A stretch of 64,000 nucleotides of DNA from a virus: positions 1-64,000 of IMG/VR virus record IMGVR_UViG_3300023273_000812; one strand, given 5' to 3'. The notes beneath the pieces were generated by a model that was not told the origin of the DNA, did no database searches, and saw only the letters and a program-made list of their open reading frames with translations. Shown here one piece after another: positions 8,904 through 16,636 of the stretch. Each line of letters starts with the position of its first letter. Position 1 is the first letter of the stretch. The position numbers and the translations under genes were made by a program.

Positions 8904-10127
8904 CTATTTAATAATCTCGAAATCTTTCGTTCTATTAGAGTAGAACGGGTCTCTTAACTCTACTAACTTTAAACTCTCTACTAAAGTTAAAGTTGTAGGG
9001 TTTCCTGTTTCTATTAACTCATCATCTGTTAAAGCATTGGTAGCTACTTCAGATACAAGTTGGTGGGGTACAACACGAGATAAGTATCTCGGCATTGGTT
9101 TAAACATAAACCAATCTGTCATAACTGTTACAGACACGCTTGCGGTGTAAAAATAATCATCCCCATTATCATCATATGTTTCTTCACCTTCTCCACCTAA
9201 AGAAACATCTGTAATAACAATACCTTCCTTGCCTAATCGATCCCTTAATGTTGTGTACAAGTACATTACAGTGCGATCCGCTATCTCACCTTGTGAGTAA
9301 AGGTCTCTAGCCATTATGTCAAAGTCTAAACTAAGTTCCCAGTTACCGCCGTACTGTAAAAAGACATCTTCCCTTTGTCTAGTTACAAGTACACACATTA
9401 CATCTCCAGCAAAAGCTCTTCTTCCAAAGGCTAGTATAACACCTGGTATGGCCGTATTGTTAGTACCATTTTCTTCTAATACATAAGGACCTGTAGATTG
9501 TCCTGCGTATCTATAGTCAACACTTAAAGACAAGTTGTTAGGTAAGGCTTTTAATAAAGTAATAGTACCTGTCTCTGGGTCTGCTGTATAGTTAACACCC
9601 TCGTAGTAAGGAAAATTACCGGGTACTTCGAATACTCGTAAGGAACCTGCATGAAAACCACCAGCACCTACTTCGAAAGTATAGTTGTTAATCCTTAAAG
9701 GTATTTCATTAACTATCTCTAATAAAGGGTCTACATAGAACACAAGTTTATCTCTAGGTTCCCCTTTAACTAAAACTTGCTCTTCGACTACCTCTATATA
9801 ATAGATACCTGGTGGTGTTGGAAACTTACTATTGTTTTGTTGAATGGCTACACTGTCTTCTTTAATCCATTCAATACTAGTACCTTGTTTACCATAGTAA
9901 CCAGTAAGGGTACAGTAAGAAGACACTGTACCCATAAAATGGTCTGCGGCTAACGATGTAGCGGACGCTGAGTTACTTTTAAGAATAATAGCCTGTTGAG
10001 GTCTTTCTTCGAAAGAGAACTTACCTTGAATAACAAGATTATCTTTATACTGGGGTTCCGTAGACCAATAGTTACGTAACTCCATTATAAATCTTCTTTT
10101 AATACTCTCCGTTAAGTTTGCAAACAT
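8904..10127 (-). CDS. Tail or neck structural protein (unassigned)
   Basis: A 407-residue beta-rich protein ending 11 bases before the lysin gene. A segment near residues 175-210 (YTADPETGTITLLKALP, then SVDYRYAG) resembles the repeated module of the sheath (DG..G...L...P..GD.V...Y.F), suggesting a virion location. The rest (DVMCVLVTRQREDVFLQYGG, LSLDFDIMARDLYSQGE, DRTVMYLYTTLRDRL) has the look of a head-tail connector or tail-completion protein, but I cannot assign it to a named family. The start is uncertain. ATG at 10127 lies inside a 23-bp repeat with no good Shine-Dalgarno; an internal ATG 14 codons later (MELRNYW) is an alternative. Confidence 0.75.
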   Translation of the reverse strand: MFANLTESIKRRFIMELRNYWSTEPQYKDNLVIQGKFSFEERPQQAIILKSNSASATSLAADHFMGTVSSYCTLTGYYGKQGTSIEWIKEDSVAIQQNNSKFPTPPGIYYIEVVEEQVLVKGEPRDKLVFYVDPLLEIVNEIPLRINNYTFEVGAGGFHAGSLRVFEVPGNFPYYEGVNYTADPETGTITLLKALPNNLSLSVDYRYAGQSTGPYVLEENGTNNTAIPGVILAFGRRAFAGDVMCVLVTRQREDVFLQYGGNWELSLDFDIMARDLYSQGEIADRTVMYLYTTLRDRLGKEGIVITDVSLGGEGEETYDDNGDDYFYTASVSVTVMTDWFMFKPMPRYLSRVVPHQLVSEVATNALTDDELIETGNPTTLTLVESLKLVELRDPFYSNRTKDFEIIK

Positions 10128-10138
10128 ACAGGGTCATC
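10116..10138. repeat. 23-bp direct repeat, copy 1
   Basis: GTTTGCAAACATACAGGGTC and three more bases recur with one mismatch at 10770-10792. This copy holds the ATG of the structural gene at 8904-10127. Confidence 0.8.
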
Positions 10139-10164
10139 TTTAAAGGGTGTTTAAGTAAGGTTTT

Positions 10165-10737
10165 TTACAGTCGATAGTTTGTTGGAACTTTTACCTTTAG
10201 GATTCCTTTGGTTTCATTATCTATATCCCAACCAAGACCTCCCCTTCGTTCAACATCAAATGCTCTCGACCAGTCTTCCATATCCTCTAGAAAAGTATTA
10301 TAAAAGTTATCACGGTCACGACCAAGATTGTACAATGTCCCAGAAGATGTAGTGATAGTGTATTCGAACTGCACATAAGGCATTCTATTCATTTCTATAA
10401 TTTCGAAATCACTTACAACCTGTAATTCACGACGGTTTCGGCCGCGGCTATAAGACCTAGCTAATGTTGTAACCTTGTCCCGAACCAAGTCTAACCACTG
10501 TTGGGGTGTTCCAGCATCACTTAACCTTTCAGTTTCCGCTTGTAAAAATGTCTTATACCCTTCTAAGTGTCCTAGTAAGTTATCCTTTTCTCTTCCAGTC
10601 TGACCACGCATATAGTGCTTCAAAGTTTCTAAGGCTGAAAGTGTTTCCCTTATATTTATTAATTGTTCCTGTTTAGAAGCCAGTTTCTTTAATTGTTGAA
10701 CTTCTTTAAGAAGTTGTTTTGCTGTTAATTTTCTCAT
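10165..10737 (-). CDS. Leader-bearing protein (family B), 190 residues
   Basis: A good AGGAG precedes the ATG at 10737. Residues 1-22 (RKLTAKQLLKEVQQLKKLAS) are an amphipathic helix nearly identical in protein and DNA to the start of the next gene (10793-11455). It is related to those at 19659, 50024 and 51604; I call this set family B. The body is unrelated at sight to the neighbour: a helical region to about residue 100, then a beta-rich region (MPYVQFEYTITTSSGTLYN), then WSRAFDVERRGGLGWDIDN. No catalytic motif is recognised. The sharp boundary between leader and body implies the leader is a transferable targeting signal, for example for packaging into the capsid. That is inference. Confidence 0.8.
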   Translation of the reverse strand: MRKLTAKQLLKEVQQLKKLASKQEQLINIRETLSALETLKHYMRGQTGREKDNLLGHLEGYKTFLQAETERLSDAGTPQQWLDLVRDKVTTLARSYSRGRNRRELQVVSDFEIIEMNRMPYVQFEYTITTSSGTLYNLGRDRDNFYNTFLEDMEDWSRAFDVERRGGLGWDIDNETKGILKVKVPTNYRL

Positions 10738-10769
10738 GTGTTAACTCCTAGTTAACCTATTAAATTAAT

Positions 10770-10792
10770 GTTTGCAAACATACATGGTCATC
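10770..10792. repeat. 23-bp direct repeat, copy 2
   Basis: Matches 10116-10138 with one mismatch. Here it gives only a ten-codon remnant (MFAN then stop at once), a decayed copy of the start of the structural gene. This marks insertion of the gene at 10165-10737 by recombination. Confidence 0.75.
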
Positions 10793-11455
10793 CTAATATG
10801 CGTCTTTATTGTCTAGGTAATTCATTAGAATTTTTGGTGCTTCTTTATCAAACACAGATTTAAAATGTGTAAAACACTTATCCATCGACTCATCTATATT
10901 TGGAGTAAGAATATTTTTCTCAACATCGTAAGGGTCTTGAAACAACCCGTAAAAATCACATTCGCTCTTATTGGTCCCATCTCTTGCGATCACATAATTG
11001 AACAAAATGAAATCACGACCCACGACTAACTTCATCTCTACATGTCCCCAAGCACCTTTACCCCCTATATTAGATTTTATTTTCCAATCTAAACCTGTTT
11101 TCTTAGCCCAATTTTCCATATAAGACAGGATTTTACCATAGGTGTCTTCAATGGCTTGTTTAGCGTCTTGGTCACATTCAGAACCTTGTTTCCACCAATC
11201 TATACAAACCTTTTGTTTTTGTACTCGAATAGGCTGTGTTCTTGTATAGGTGACATAGGCTATGTCACCTTGAACATTAATGTCTTCGATATAATGTTGT
11301 GAGACATGCTGAGCAGCCCAAGACTCTACTTGACCCAACAGGTCTTCTTCGTCTTCGTAAACGAAAACATAATCTTCTAACCAGTCTTTAGAGGCCAGTT
11401 TCTTTAATTGTTGAACTTCAAGAAGAAGTTGTTTTGCTGTCAGTTTTTTATTCAT
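10793..11455 (-). CDS. Leader-bearing protein (family B), 220 residues
   Basis: AAGGTG precedes the ATG at 11455. The leader (KLTAKQLLLEVQQLKKLASK) matches the next gene (10165-10737) almost base for base over about 60 bases (11387-11449 against 10671-10733), after which the proteins differ. The body reads as a single alpha/beta domain (DINVQGDIAYVTYTRTQPIR, IEDTYGKILSYMENWAKKTG, WGHVEMKLVVGRDFILFNYV). Cysteines at scattered positions show no metal-site spacing. The architecture, leader plus globular domain of about 190 residues, resembles the proteins at 50024 and 51604. Function unknown. Confidence 0.8.
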   Translation of the reverse strand: MNKKLTAKQLLLEVQQLKKLASKDWLEDYVFVYEDEEDLLGQVESWAAQHVSQHYIEDINVQGDIAYVTYTRTQPIRVQKQKVCIDWWKQGSECDQDAKQAIEDTYGKILSYMENWAKKTGLDWKIKSNIGGKGAWGHVEMKLVVGRDFILFNYVIARDGTNKSECDFYGLFQDPYDVEKNILTPNIDESMDKCFTHFKSVFDKEAPKILMNYLDNKDAY

Positions 11456-11528
11456 AACACACCTTTTTGGAATTGTTATTTTAACATAAATGTTTTTTGT
11501 ATAAGGATTCTATTGAATGTATCTCTAG

Positions 11529-12974
11529 TTAATCTATTAAATAAATGTAAGCACTGGAGTCTGTCTCGATAATACCATCGTCAAACATAATCTCTAAAAC
11601 CTGACTTACTTGTTTAGCGTCTACTTTAAACTTACGCATTACTTGTTTTGTTAAGTCTTCAATGAAAATAGCATCTTTACGACTTAGTAAGTCTTGAATG
11701 TACTTTTCCATCTTAGACTGTAAGTTTGCAAACTTCCACTTATTACGATCCATCATGTCCTTAGGTGAAAAGGTATTACGTTTAGGAAGAAACTTGTCAA
11801 AGTCATATCGTCCGTCTCCTTCTCGGGCTTGTAACCAAGCCAAAACACCTCTAGCAGAACCATGTGTACCAAACCTTTTAACAATGGAGAATCTATTATC
11901 TACCATGTACATTGTGTAACGATCAATGTACTTGTTATTTTCAGAATCTGCGTTTCTTAAAGCAAGGAATGTGTATTCAGGAGAGATTCTTTTAGTGAAA
12001 CTAGATTGATCTCTGGACCATCCCGCTACACCTACGGCAGAGTGTGTAGGTATACCTTTTCTAGGAACACTGTCACCTTGTTTGTAGATAGGATACCCAT
12101 AACCATTAAAGTCCGCTTTAAAGTTTCTACGGGCTTGTCTAGACTGGTTCATTTTAACAGCCCCTTGTAAATCCGGTTGTTCGGATTCTACAACAAACCT
12201 GTTTAAAGTAGACACATCACTACCACCGGGTAACTCTAAAATCTCGTCTGGAGTTAAAGGACTAGCTTCGTACTCTTTCTTTTCCTGTGATAGTGGGCTT
12301 TGGTGGCCTCTATCTTCTTTTAAAGTATTTTTAAAAGTAGTAGGGTCATTAGAAACAGCGTTGGACTCTGCAAACTGTGAAACCTCTACTTTACGAGGAT
12401 CTTTGTAAAAGATTTCGGCGGCGTCTATATCTTCCGAAACTCTTCTGTTTAATTTGGCTGTTCTAGGTTCTACAATCTGTTGTAACAAGTATAAGTTACT
12501 TTCGTGGTTGGAAGCCAATGTGATTAATAAATCCTCTAGACCTATTGTCATTAAACCAAAACCTTTTAAGTCCTCAATACTTTGTTCGATTAACTGTAAA
12601 AAGAACCTTTCAATGTGTAAGCCTCTTTTAATAGGATCTTGTACCTGAGAGAAACCTTGTAGGTATGAAAACATCAAAGGTGCTTGGTAGGCTAGTTTAA
12701 GTTGGCTAGTTCCCATAACCCCACCAATCTTTTCCGCCAAACTATCAATCTCTTCGTTTGTAGAGTTGTACAGTCTTTCGAAAAGTAAGTGGTCTTGGAA
12801 AAAGTGTGATCCGTATACAGTCCAATGGGAAGTCTGGTAAGAAATAGACATTGCTCTTAAACAGGCTAAAACAGGTCCTAGGATCTGTCCACCTACGGCC
12901 ACCATTTCTAAGTCGTTAGTCACATACCCATTTTTAGTAAAGTTTTCGTATTGTTGTTCCATAGTATCTTCCAT
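11529..12974 (-). CDS. Dps/ferritin-like domain fused to a large C-terminal region
   Basis: A 481-residue protein. Residues about 22-190 match the Dps family: HW (H50), GSHFFQDH (H62), EEIDSLAEKIGG (D77, E81). The spacings 12, 15 and 4 between H50, H62, D77 and E81 are exactly those of the Dps ferroxidase site, so iron oxidation and storage is plausible. Dps proteins are about 160-180 residues; here about 290 residues follow. That part holds a low-complexity linker (200-250), a basic central stretch and a C-terminal winged-helix-like segment (DLTKQVMRKFKVDAKQVSQV, IIETDSSAYIYL). No signal peptide. The start could instead be the ATG at 12962, four codons in. The gene is divergent from 13150 and upstream of the leader-bearing genes. 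Confidence 0.82.
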   Translation of the reverse strand: MEDTMEQQYENFTKNGYVTNDLEMVAVGGQILGPVLACLRAMSISYQTSHWTVYGSHFFQDHLLFERLYNSTNEEIDSLAEKIGGVMGTSQLKLAYQAPLMFSYLQGFSQVQDPIKRGLHIERFFLQLIEQSIEDLKGFGLMTIGLEDLLITLASNHESNLYLLQQIVEPRTAKLNRRVSEDIDAAEIFYKDPRKVEVSQFAESNAVSNDPTTFKNTLKEDRGHQSPLSQEKKEYEASPLTPDEILELPGGSDVSTLNRFVVESEQPDLQGAVKMNQSRQARRNFKADFNGYGYPIYKQGDSVPRKGIPTHSAVGVAGWSRDQSSFTKRISPEYTFLALRNADSENNKYIDRYTMYMVDNRFSIVKRFGTHGSARGVLAWLQAREGDGRYDFDKFLPKRNTFSPKDMMDRNKWKFANLQSKMEKYIQDLLSRKDAIFIEDLTKQVMRKFKVDAKQVSQVLEIMFDDGIIETDSSAYIYLID

Positions 12975-13069
12975 TTCGATTTCTTCGTTATACTCATAAG
13001 GACCACCCTGCCCCTCATAAGAACCTCAACCCCTTTTGAGTCTGCGTTGTTGTTTCCACATTGTTTTCA

Positions 13070-13101
13070 CCGTATTAGTTTGTCTATCTAAGTTGTATAG
13101 T
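13070..13101 (+). promoter_or_regulatory. Weak copy of the phage promoter motif
   Basis: CCGTATTAG, 15 bases, TGTATAGT lies 48 bases upstream of the ATG at 13150. Both boxes deviate from the consensus seen elsewhere, so this is a tentative call in the divergent intergenic region 12975-13149. Confidence 0.35.
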
Positions 13102-13149
13102 AATAACATTTTATGTAGACGATAGTGTTTCTATTGAGAGGAGTGTTAC

Positions 13150-13539
13150 ATGAATATACAGTTTAAATTAAGTTTAGAATCTGAATACGAACTGTATGAT
13201 TATTACGGGTATCCAGTAATACCACAAAAGTTATTTTCGGATATTTACTATAAACATAATGTTAAAACTAACTCTGTGGCTTTTGTTTCAAGACAAGACA
13301 ATAAGTATCTTATGTTAATGGTACCTATACCTAAATACTTAAACAGAGACGACCTTGAAAGAGTTACTTATCGTAATGACTTTTACTTTAGATGTGAGTT
13401 TATGTCTAATATAGAAGGTAATCACGATAAGTGTTTCTTTATGGTTAAGGCTTTAGATGTAGACACTATACCTTATGTAGATACAAGTATCTGGGGTATA
13501 TTTAATAGACAAATACAAGAGTTAAAGAGTAAAGAATGA
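13150..13539 (+). CDS. Hypothetical protein
   Basis: A 129-residue protein with a strong ribosome site (GAGAGGAG) before the ATG. It is rich in Tyr, Asn and charged residues (YELYDYYGYPVIPQKL) and looks like one alpha/beta domain. No motif is recognised. Its stop overlaps the next gene by four bases (ATGA), so the two are co-translated. First gene of a short plus-strand operon between two minus-strand blocks. Confidence 0.8.
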   Translation: MNIQFKLSLESEYELYDYYGYPVIPQKLFSDIYYKHNVKTNSVAFVSRQDNKYLMLMVPIPKYLNRDDLERVTYRNDFYFRCEFMSNIEGNHDKCFFMVKALDVDTIPYVDTSIWGIFNRQIQELKSKE

Positions 13540-14336
13540 GAGTTATAAACAGATGGAAAGAGTGTTACGAAGGTGTTCACACTCAAACACCACCCAATGA
13601 GTTTAAACAGTTGTTTTGTAATAGCTGTATGAACACATCTTGTGAGTTATCTAAAGGTGGGGGTTTATCTTGGTCTAAACGCATGGCCTATCAAGTAGAG
13701 CGAATGTTAAACGATCCAAAGTTTGCAGACGAAAGGGACCCAGAGTTCCAACAAATTAGAAACTTAGACTTTAAAGACTTATTACATAGAGAACTAACTT
13801 TAAAGGTAAGTTCGGACAGAGGGGACTGGTCTATACCAACAGACATAGAAGTTTCTGTAGAGGCTAGTAAGTTACTTAATACTATTGATGAGTTAGAACA
13901 CCCACAAGGTTTTACACCAGAACTTTTACCAGAGGCTGTATTACCTCAACAACCTGTTCAACAGGATACAGAATACAAGTACTTTGTAAAAGGTAGTGGA
14001 GATAACACTTACATTGTTACTAATACAAAAGATAACTGGACTTGTACTTGTCCTAGTTTTACTTACTCTAAGTTAGACACACCTACTTGTAAACATATAG
14101 ACCAACATAAGCCTGTTAAACAAGACACACAAGACACAACACAAGAAGCGCCAGTACCAAGACCACCTCCTATTAATAAAGTCCCACAAATGAACACACA
14201 ACAACCTACAACAGGTATTATGTTAAGTGGAAATAAAGAACAGCCCGAAGATGTAGATCCATGGGCTGCTCCTAGTGAAGTTAGTTCAGACAAAGGTACA
14301 TTAAAGTCTGGAATGAAGTTTAGTTTTAAGAAGTGA
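13536..14336 (+). CDS. SWIM-type zinc-finger protein
   Basis: A 266-residue protein. Residues 150-190 carry a SWIM zinc finger: W-T-C170-T-C172 then C185-K-H187, the CxC...CxH pattern of this DNA- or protein-binding fold. The N-terminus has a second possible metal site (C28, C31, C36: FCNSCMNTSC). The C-terminal 80 residues are Pro/Gln-rich and probably disordered, ending in a basic tip (KSGMKFSFKK). The stop codon directly abuts that of the opposing gene at 14337, with no intergenic base. A role as an adaptor in recombination or transcription is possible; nothing in the sequence fixes it. Confidence 0.8.
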   Translation: MRVINRWKECYEGVHTQTPPNEFKQLFCNSCMNTSCELSKGGGLSWSKRMAYQVERMLNDPKFADERDPEFQQIRNLDFKDLLHRELTLKVSSDRGDWSIPTDIEVSVEASKLLNTIDELEHPQGFTPELLPEAVLPQQPVQQDTEYKYFVKGSGDNTYIVTNTKDNWTCTCPSFTYSKLDTPTCKHIDQHKPVKQDTQDTTQEAPVPRPPPINKVPQMNTQQPTTGIMLSGNKEQPEDVDPWAAPSEVSSDKGTLKSGMKFSFKK

Positions 14337-14984
14337 TTACCACCCATAAAAGGACAATACATCTTCTAGGACTTCCTTATCACCCCAAAAGTTCTTCTTT
14401 AATTGTTTAATAGCCTCTGGGTCTTGGAATAGTTTGTCACCATAGTCTTTAAAGGACTTATCAATAGTCTTAAAGTGTTTTTCAATTAAAGATGTAAGTT
14501 GTTTAGTGTTGTTGAATATAGTTAAAGGGATGAAAAAGTTTATAGGTAAGTATACTTTTTTGCTAACAAAAGAGTCTTGTAATGATAACGGACCATCATC
14601 CATAATTTCAGCTTCGTATTGTTTATTTCGTTTTAGGTATTCTCTTGGGATTACACTATACACATTAAAGTACTTATTGTGTACAACATTACAATAGAGG
14701 ACAAGTTCATCGTCCTCTATTGACACAGAAACCTCAAATACACAAGCTAGTTGTAAGTGTCTGGTGTTTACTACCGTAAACACATTACCTTCGTCTTGTT
14801 CCATAACACTAAAATTACCAGACCAAGGTAAGTTTTCAAAGTCGTTTATACCATTAACGATGTCTATTAGTGGTTGTAGTTGGGGTAATAAGTCTAAGGA
14901 ATCTGCTAACAATTCCGCTTGTTGTATTAAAGAAGGATCGTTTCTTAATACTAATTCTTGTAGTTTTTCAATTTCTGAGGACAT
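14337..14984 (-). CDS. Family A paralogue with QAELLADSL motif
   Basis: A 215-residue protein with GGAG before the ATG. The N-terminus (LQELVLRNDPSLIQQAELLADSLDLL) is the clearest family A motif and recalls short helical-repeat (LRR-variant-like) segments. A beta-rich middle follows (VFEVSVSIEDDELVLYCNVV). The C-terminus is helical (SLIEKHFKTIDKSFKDYGDK) and resembles the C-terminal segment of the proteins at 17849, 18418 and 19017. No enzymatic motif. It is the last gene of the large minus-strand block and its stop touches the plus-strand SWIM gene. Confidence 0.8.
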   Translation of the reverse strand: MSSEIEKLQELVLRNDPSLIQQAELLADSLDLLPQLQPLIDIVNGINDFENLPWSGNFSVMEQDEGNVFTVVNTRHLQLACVFEVSVSIEDDELVLYCNVVHNKYFNVYSVIPREYLKRNKQYEAEIMDDGPLSLQDSFVSKKVYLPINFFIPLTIFNNTKQLTSLIEKHFKTIDKSFKDYGDKLFQDPEAIKQLKKNFWGDKEVLEDVLSFYGW

Positions 14985-15025
14985 ATTTTCTCCAATAACT
15001 TTTATAGTTAGTAACTATTAAGGAA

Positions 15026-15256
15026 CTATTGTGAGTCTATATAGGCCTGTATATCTTCTATAGCGTGGTCCACTGTACTAGGTATTTCATCATAAGATAA
15101 GTAGGAATCCAAACTATCCGAAATATATTGTAAGGCTAGTTCTAAAGGTTGTTCTAACTTAATACAAGCTAAAACAGCACATGCTATGGCTTGGAAAAAT
15201 TGTGGATTGTTCTTTTCTTGTTCAACCCACTTTTGAAACTCTTGTTCAATACTCAT
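15026..15256 (-). CDS. Small acidic helical protein
   Basis: A 76-residue protein starting at the ATG at 15256, which overlaps the upstream stop as ATGA; a longer reading from 15265 adds three residues. Mostly helical and acidic (FQKWVEQEKNNPQFFQAIAC, DEIPSTVDHAIEDIQAYIDS). No recognised family. Translationally coupled to the phosphoribosyltransferase gene. Confidence 0.75.
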   Translation of the reverse strand: MSIEQEFQKWVEQEKNNPQFFQAIACAVLACIKLEQPLELALQYISDSLDSYLSYDEIPSTVDHAIEDIQAYIDSQ

Positions 15257-15675
15257 AGTTCCCACCAGAACTCAATCCAAGACCCATCGTGTAAGTGTAA
15301 CCAATCCACATTATGTAAATTGTCCTTACCATAAACACATAAAGTATTCATTTTACCTTTAAACTGTTTTAAGTCGAACTGAATAGTTTGAATGGTATGT
15401 CCTGTATCGTAAATATCATCTAACAATAAATAGGACTTACTAGATTGTAAGTCTGCATCATGAATAAAAGATACGGCTTTATCTTTATTGTCGTAAGTCT
15501 GGTACTTAACAATAGACACAGGTAAGTCGTGTATGTTACTTAGATGCACACCCATAGGTAAACTACCTCTATAAACACACACAATATGGTCAATGTTATT
15601 TTCCTTAATGTACTCACCTATTCTTTGTATGTCCGTCTGATACATATCTATAGAATATAAAGTTTTATTTATCAT
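15253..15675 (-). CDS. Phosphoribosyltransferase (xanthine-guanine PRTase-like)
   Basis: A 140-residue protein with the core features of type I phosphoribosyltransferases: a PPi-loop-like segment VYRGSLPMGVHLS (residues 34-46) and the PRPP-binding motif YLLLDDIYDTGHTI (residues 82-95, acidic pair D86-D87). The C-terminus WIEFWWEL recalls the short tail of xanthine-guanine PRTases (Gpt). The expected reaction is transfer of phosphoribose from PRPP to a purine base, salvaging nucleotides during infection. It lies in an operon after SbcD-like and SbcC-N genes, with AGGAG before the ATG. Exact base specificity cannot be read. Confidence 0.85.
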   Translation of the reverse strand: MINKTLYSIDMYQTDIQRIGEYIKENNIDHIVCVYRGSLPMGVHLSNIHDLPVSIVKYQTYDNKDKAVSFIHDADLQSSKSYLLLDDIYDTGHTIQTIQFDLKQFKGKMNTLCVYGKDNLHNVDWLHLHDGSWIEFWWEL

Positions 15676-15676
15676 G

Positions 15677-16636
15677 TCATTCTCCTAACTCTAAATAATG
15701 TAAAACCATTTCTCTAACTTCATTAGATACTTCTAAGTTATTAATACTGTCGTGTAAAGTGTCTTCTGTTTTAGTGTTCAGTTGTTCTTGTAATTTGTGT
15801 ACAAAAGAATCCATCTCCATCTGTCTCTCTACTTGGCGTCTACGACCTTCCATATCAAACACTTGCTCTGGAGCCTTAACTTTTAAAGGCTTTTGTGTAC
15901 ATACCACACCTTCTTTTGTACATTCTATTAACACACAACAAGGTATACGATTAACTTCGTCTTCAGATAAAGAACCACGCGTTAATGAGCCTGTATTAAT
16001 AATAGTCTTATTACCTACTTGTGTAATACCTTGGTTCTTATGCCAGTGTCCAAAACAAAACACATCAGGCTCTAAGTCTTCTAAGTCACTATACTTAATA
16101 ATGTCTTCACCCTCAAACATGGTACCGCCTTTCTCACTGGCTAGTATATGGGCTACACATATTAGTATATCTTCGTTCCCTTTCTTTATATGTTCAAACA
16201 AAGACTTGTCATAACTAGGACCTGGATAAGGAACACCAACTACTCGTACTTTAAAGCCATCCTTTTCAAACACTACCTCATGTTCGTTATACAATCTTTT
16301 AAAGATACCTGTAGCATACAACACACCTAAAGGTTGTTGTGGTAGGAACTTATAATCTCCATACACACTGTCATGATTACCAGGGCAACAGTAAACGGGT
16401 ATCTTGTAATCAATATGGTGTTCACTTGTCTTAATAATAAGTTTATGAGAGTTTTTTGTAGGAGACTTAACATGAAAAAAGTCACCCCCATCTAAGATAG
16501 CCATTGCGTTATTTGTGTAGGCTATATCCCTAACTTGTCCTAGTTTTTCTAATACTGTATCATCCCAGTCATCTAAACGAGAACTAGGTTTATGATCAGA
16601 CATATGAACATCCGTTCGCCATACTAAGTTAATCAT
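15677..16636 (-). CDS. sbcD: SbcD/Mre11-like nuclease subunit
   Basis: A 319-residue calcineurin-like phosphoesterase with the Mre11/SbcD motif series: RTDVHMSD (D-x-H), DGGDFFH (GD), CCPGNHDS (GNHD), CVAHILAS (H) and CFGHWHK (GHxH). Together these bind two metal ions for DNA end cleavage. Residues 270-319 are helical and likely contact the Rad50 partner. I chose the ATG at 16636 (AAAGG upstream, overlapping the SbcC-N stop by eight bases); a start at 16666 would add ten residues without support. Coupling to the SbcC N-half directly upstream indicates an MR-type complex for end processing or recombination-dependent replication, as gp47/gp46 in T4. Confidence 0.92.
   Translation of the reverse strand: MINLVWRTDVHMSDHKPSSRLDDWDDTVLEKLGQVRDIAYTNNAMAILDGGDFFHVKSPTKNSHKLIIKTSEHHIDYKIPVYCCPGNHDSVYGDYKFLPQQPLGVLYATGIFKRLYNEHEVVFEKDGFKVRVVGVPYPGPSYDKSLFEHIKKGNEDILICVAHILASEKGGTMFEGEDIIKYSDLEDLEPDVFCFGHWHKNQGITQVGNKTIINTGSLTRGSLSEDEVNRIPCCVLIECTKEGVVCTQKPLKVKAPEQVFDMEGRRRQVERQMEMDSFVHKLQEQLNTKTEDTLHDSINNLEVSNEVREMVLHYLELGE

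Noticed and set aside
14063-14362. 99-codon minus-strand frame
   Set aside because: Lies opposite the SWIM gene and over the start of the real minus-strand gene's end; cysteine/serine-rich shadow.
15759-16214. 151-codon plus-strand frame
   Set aside because: Antisense to the SbcD-like nuclease with conserved motifs; no ribosome site.
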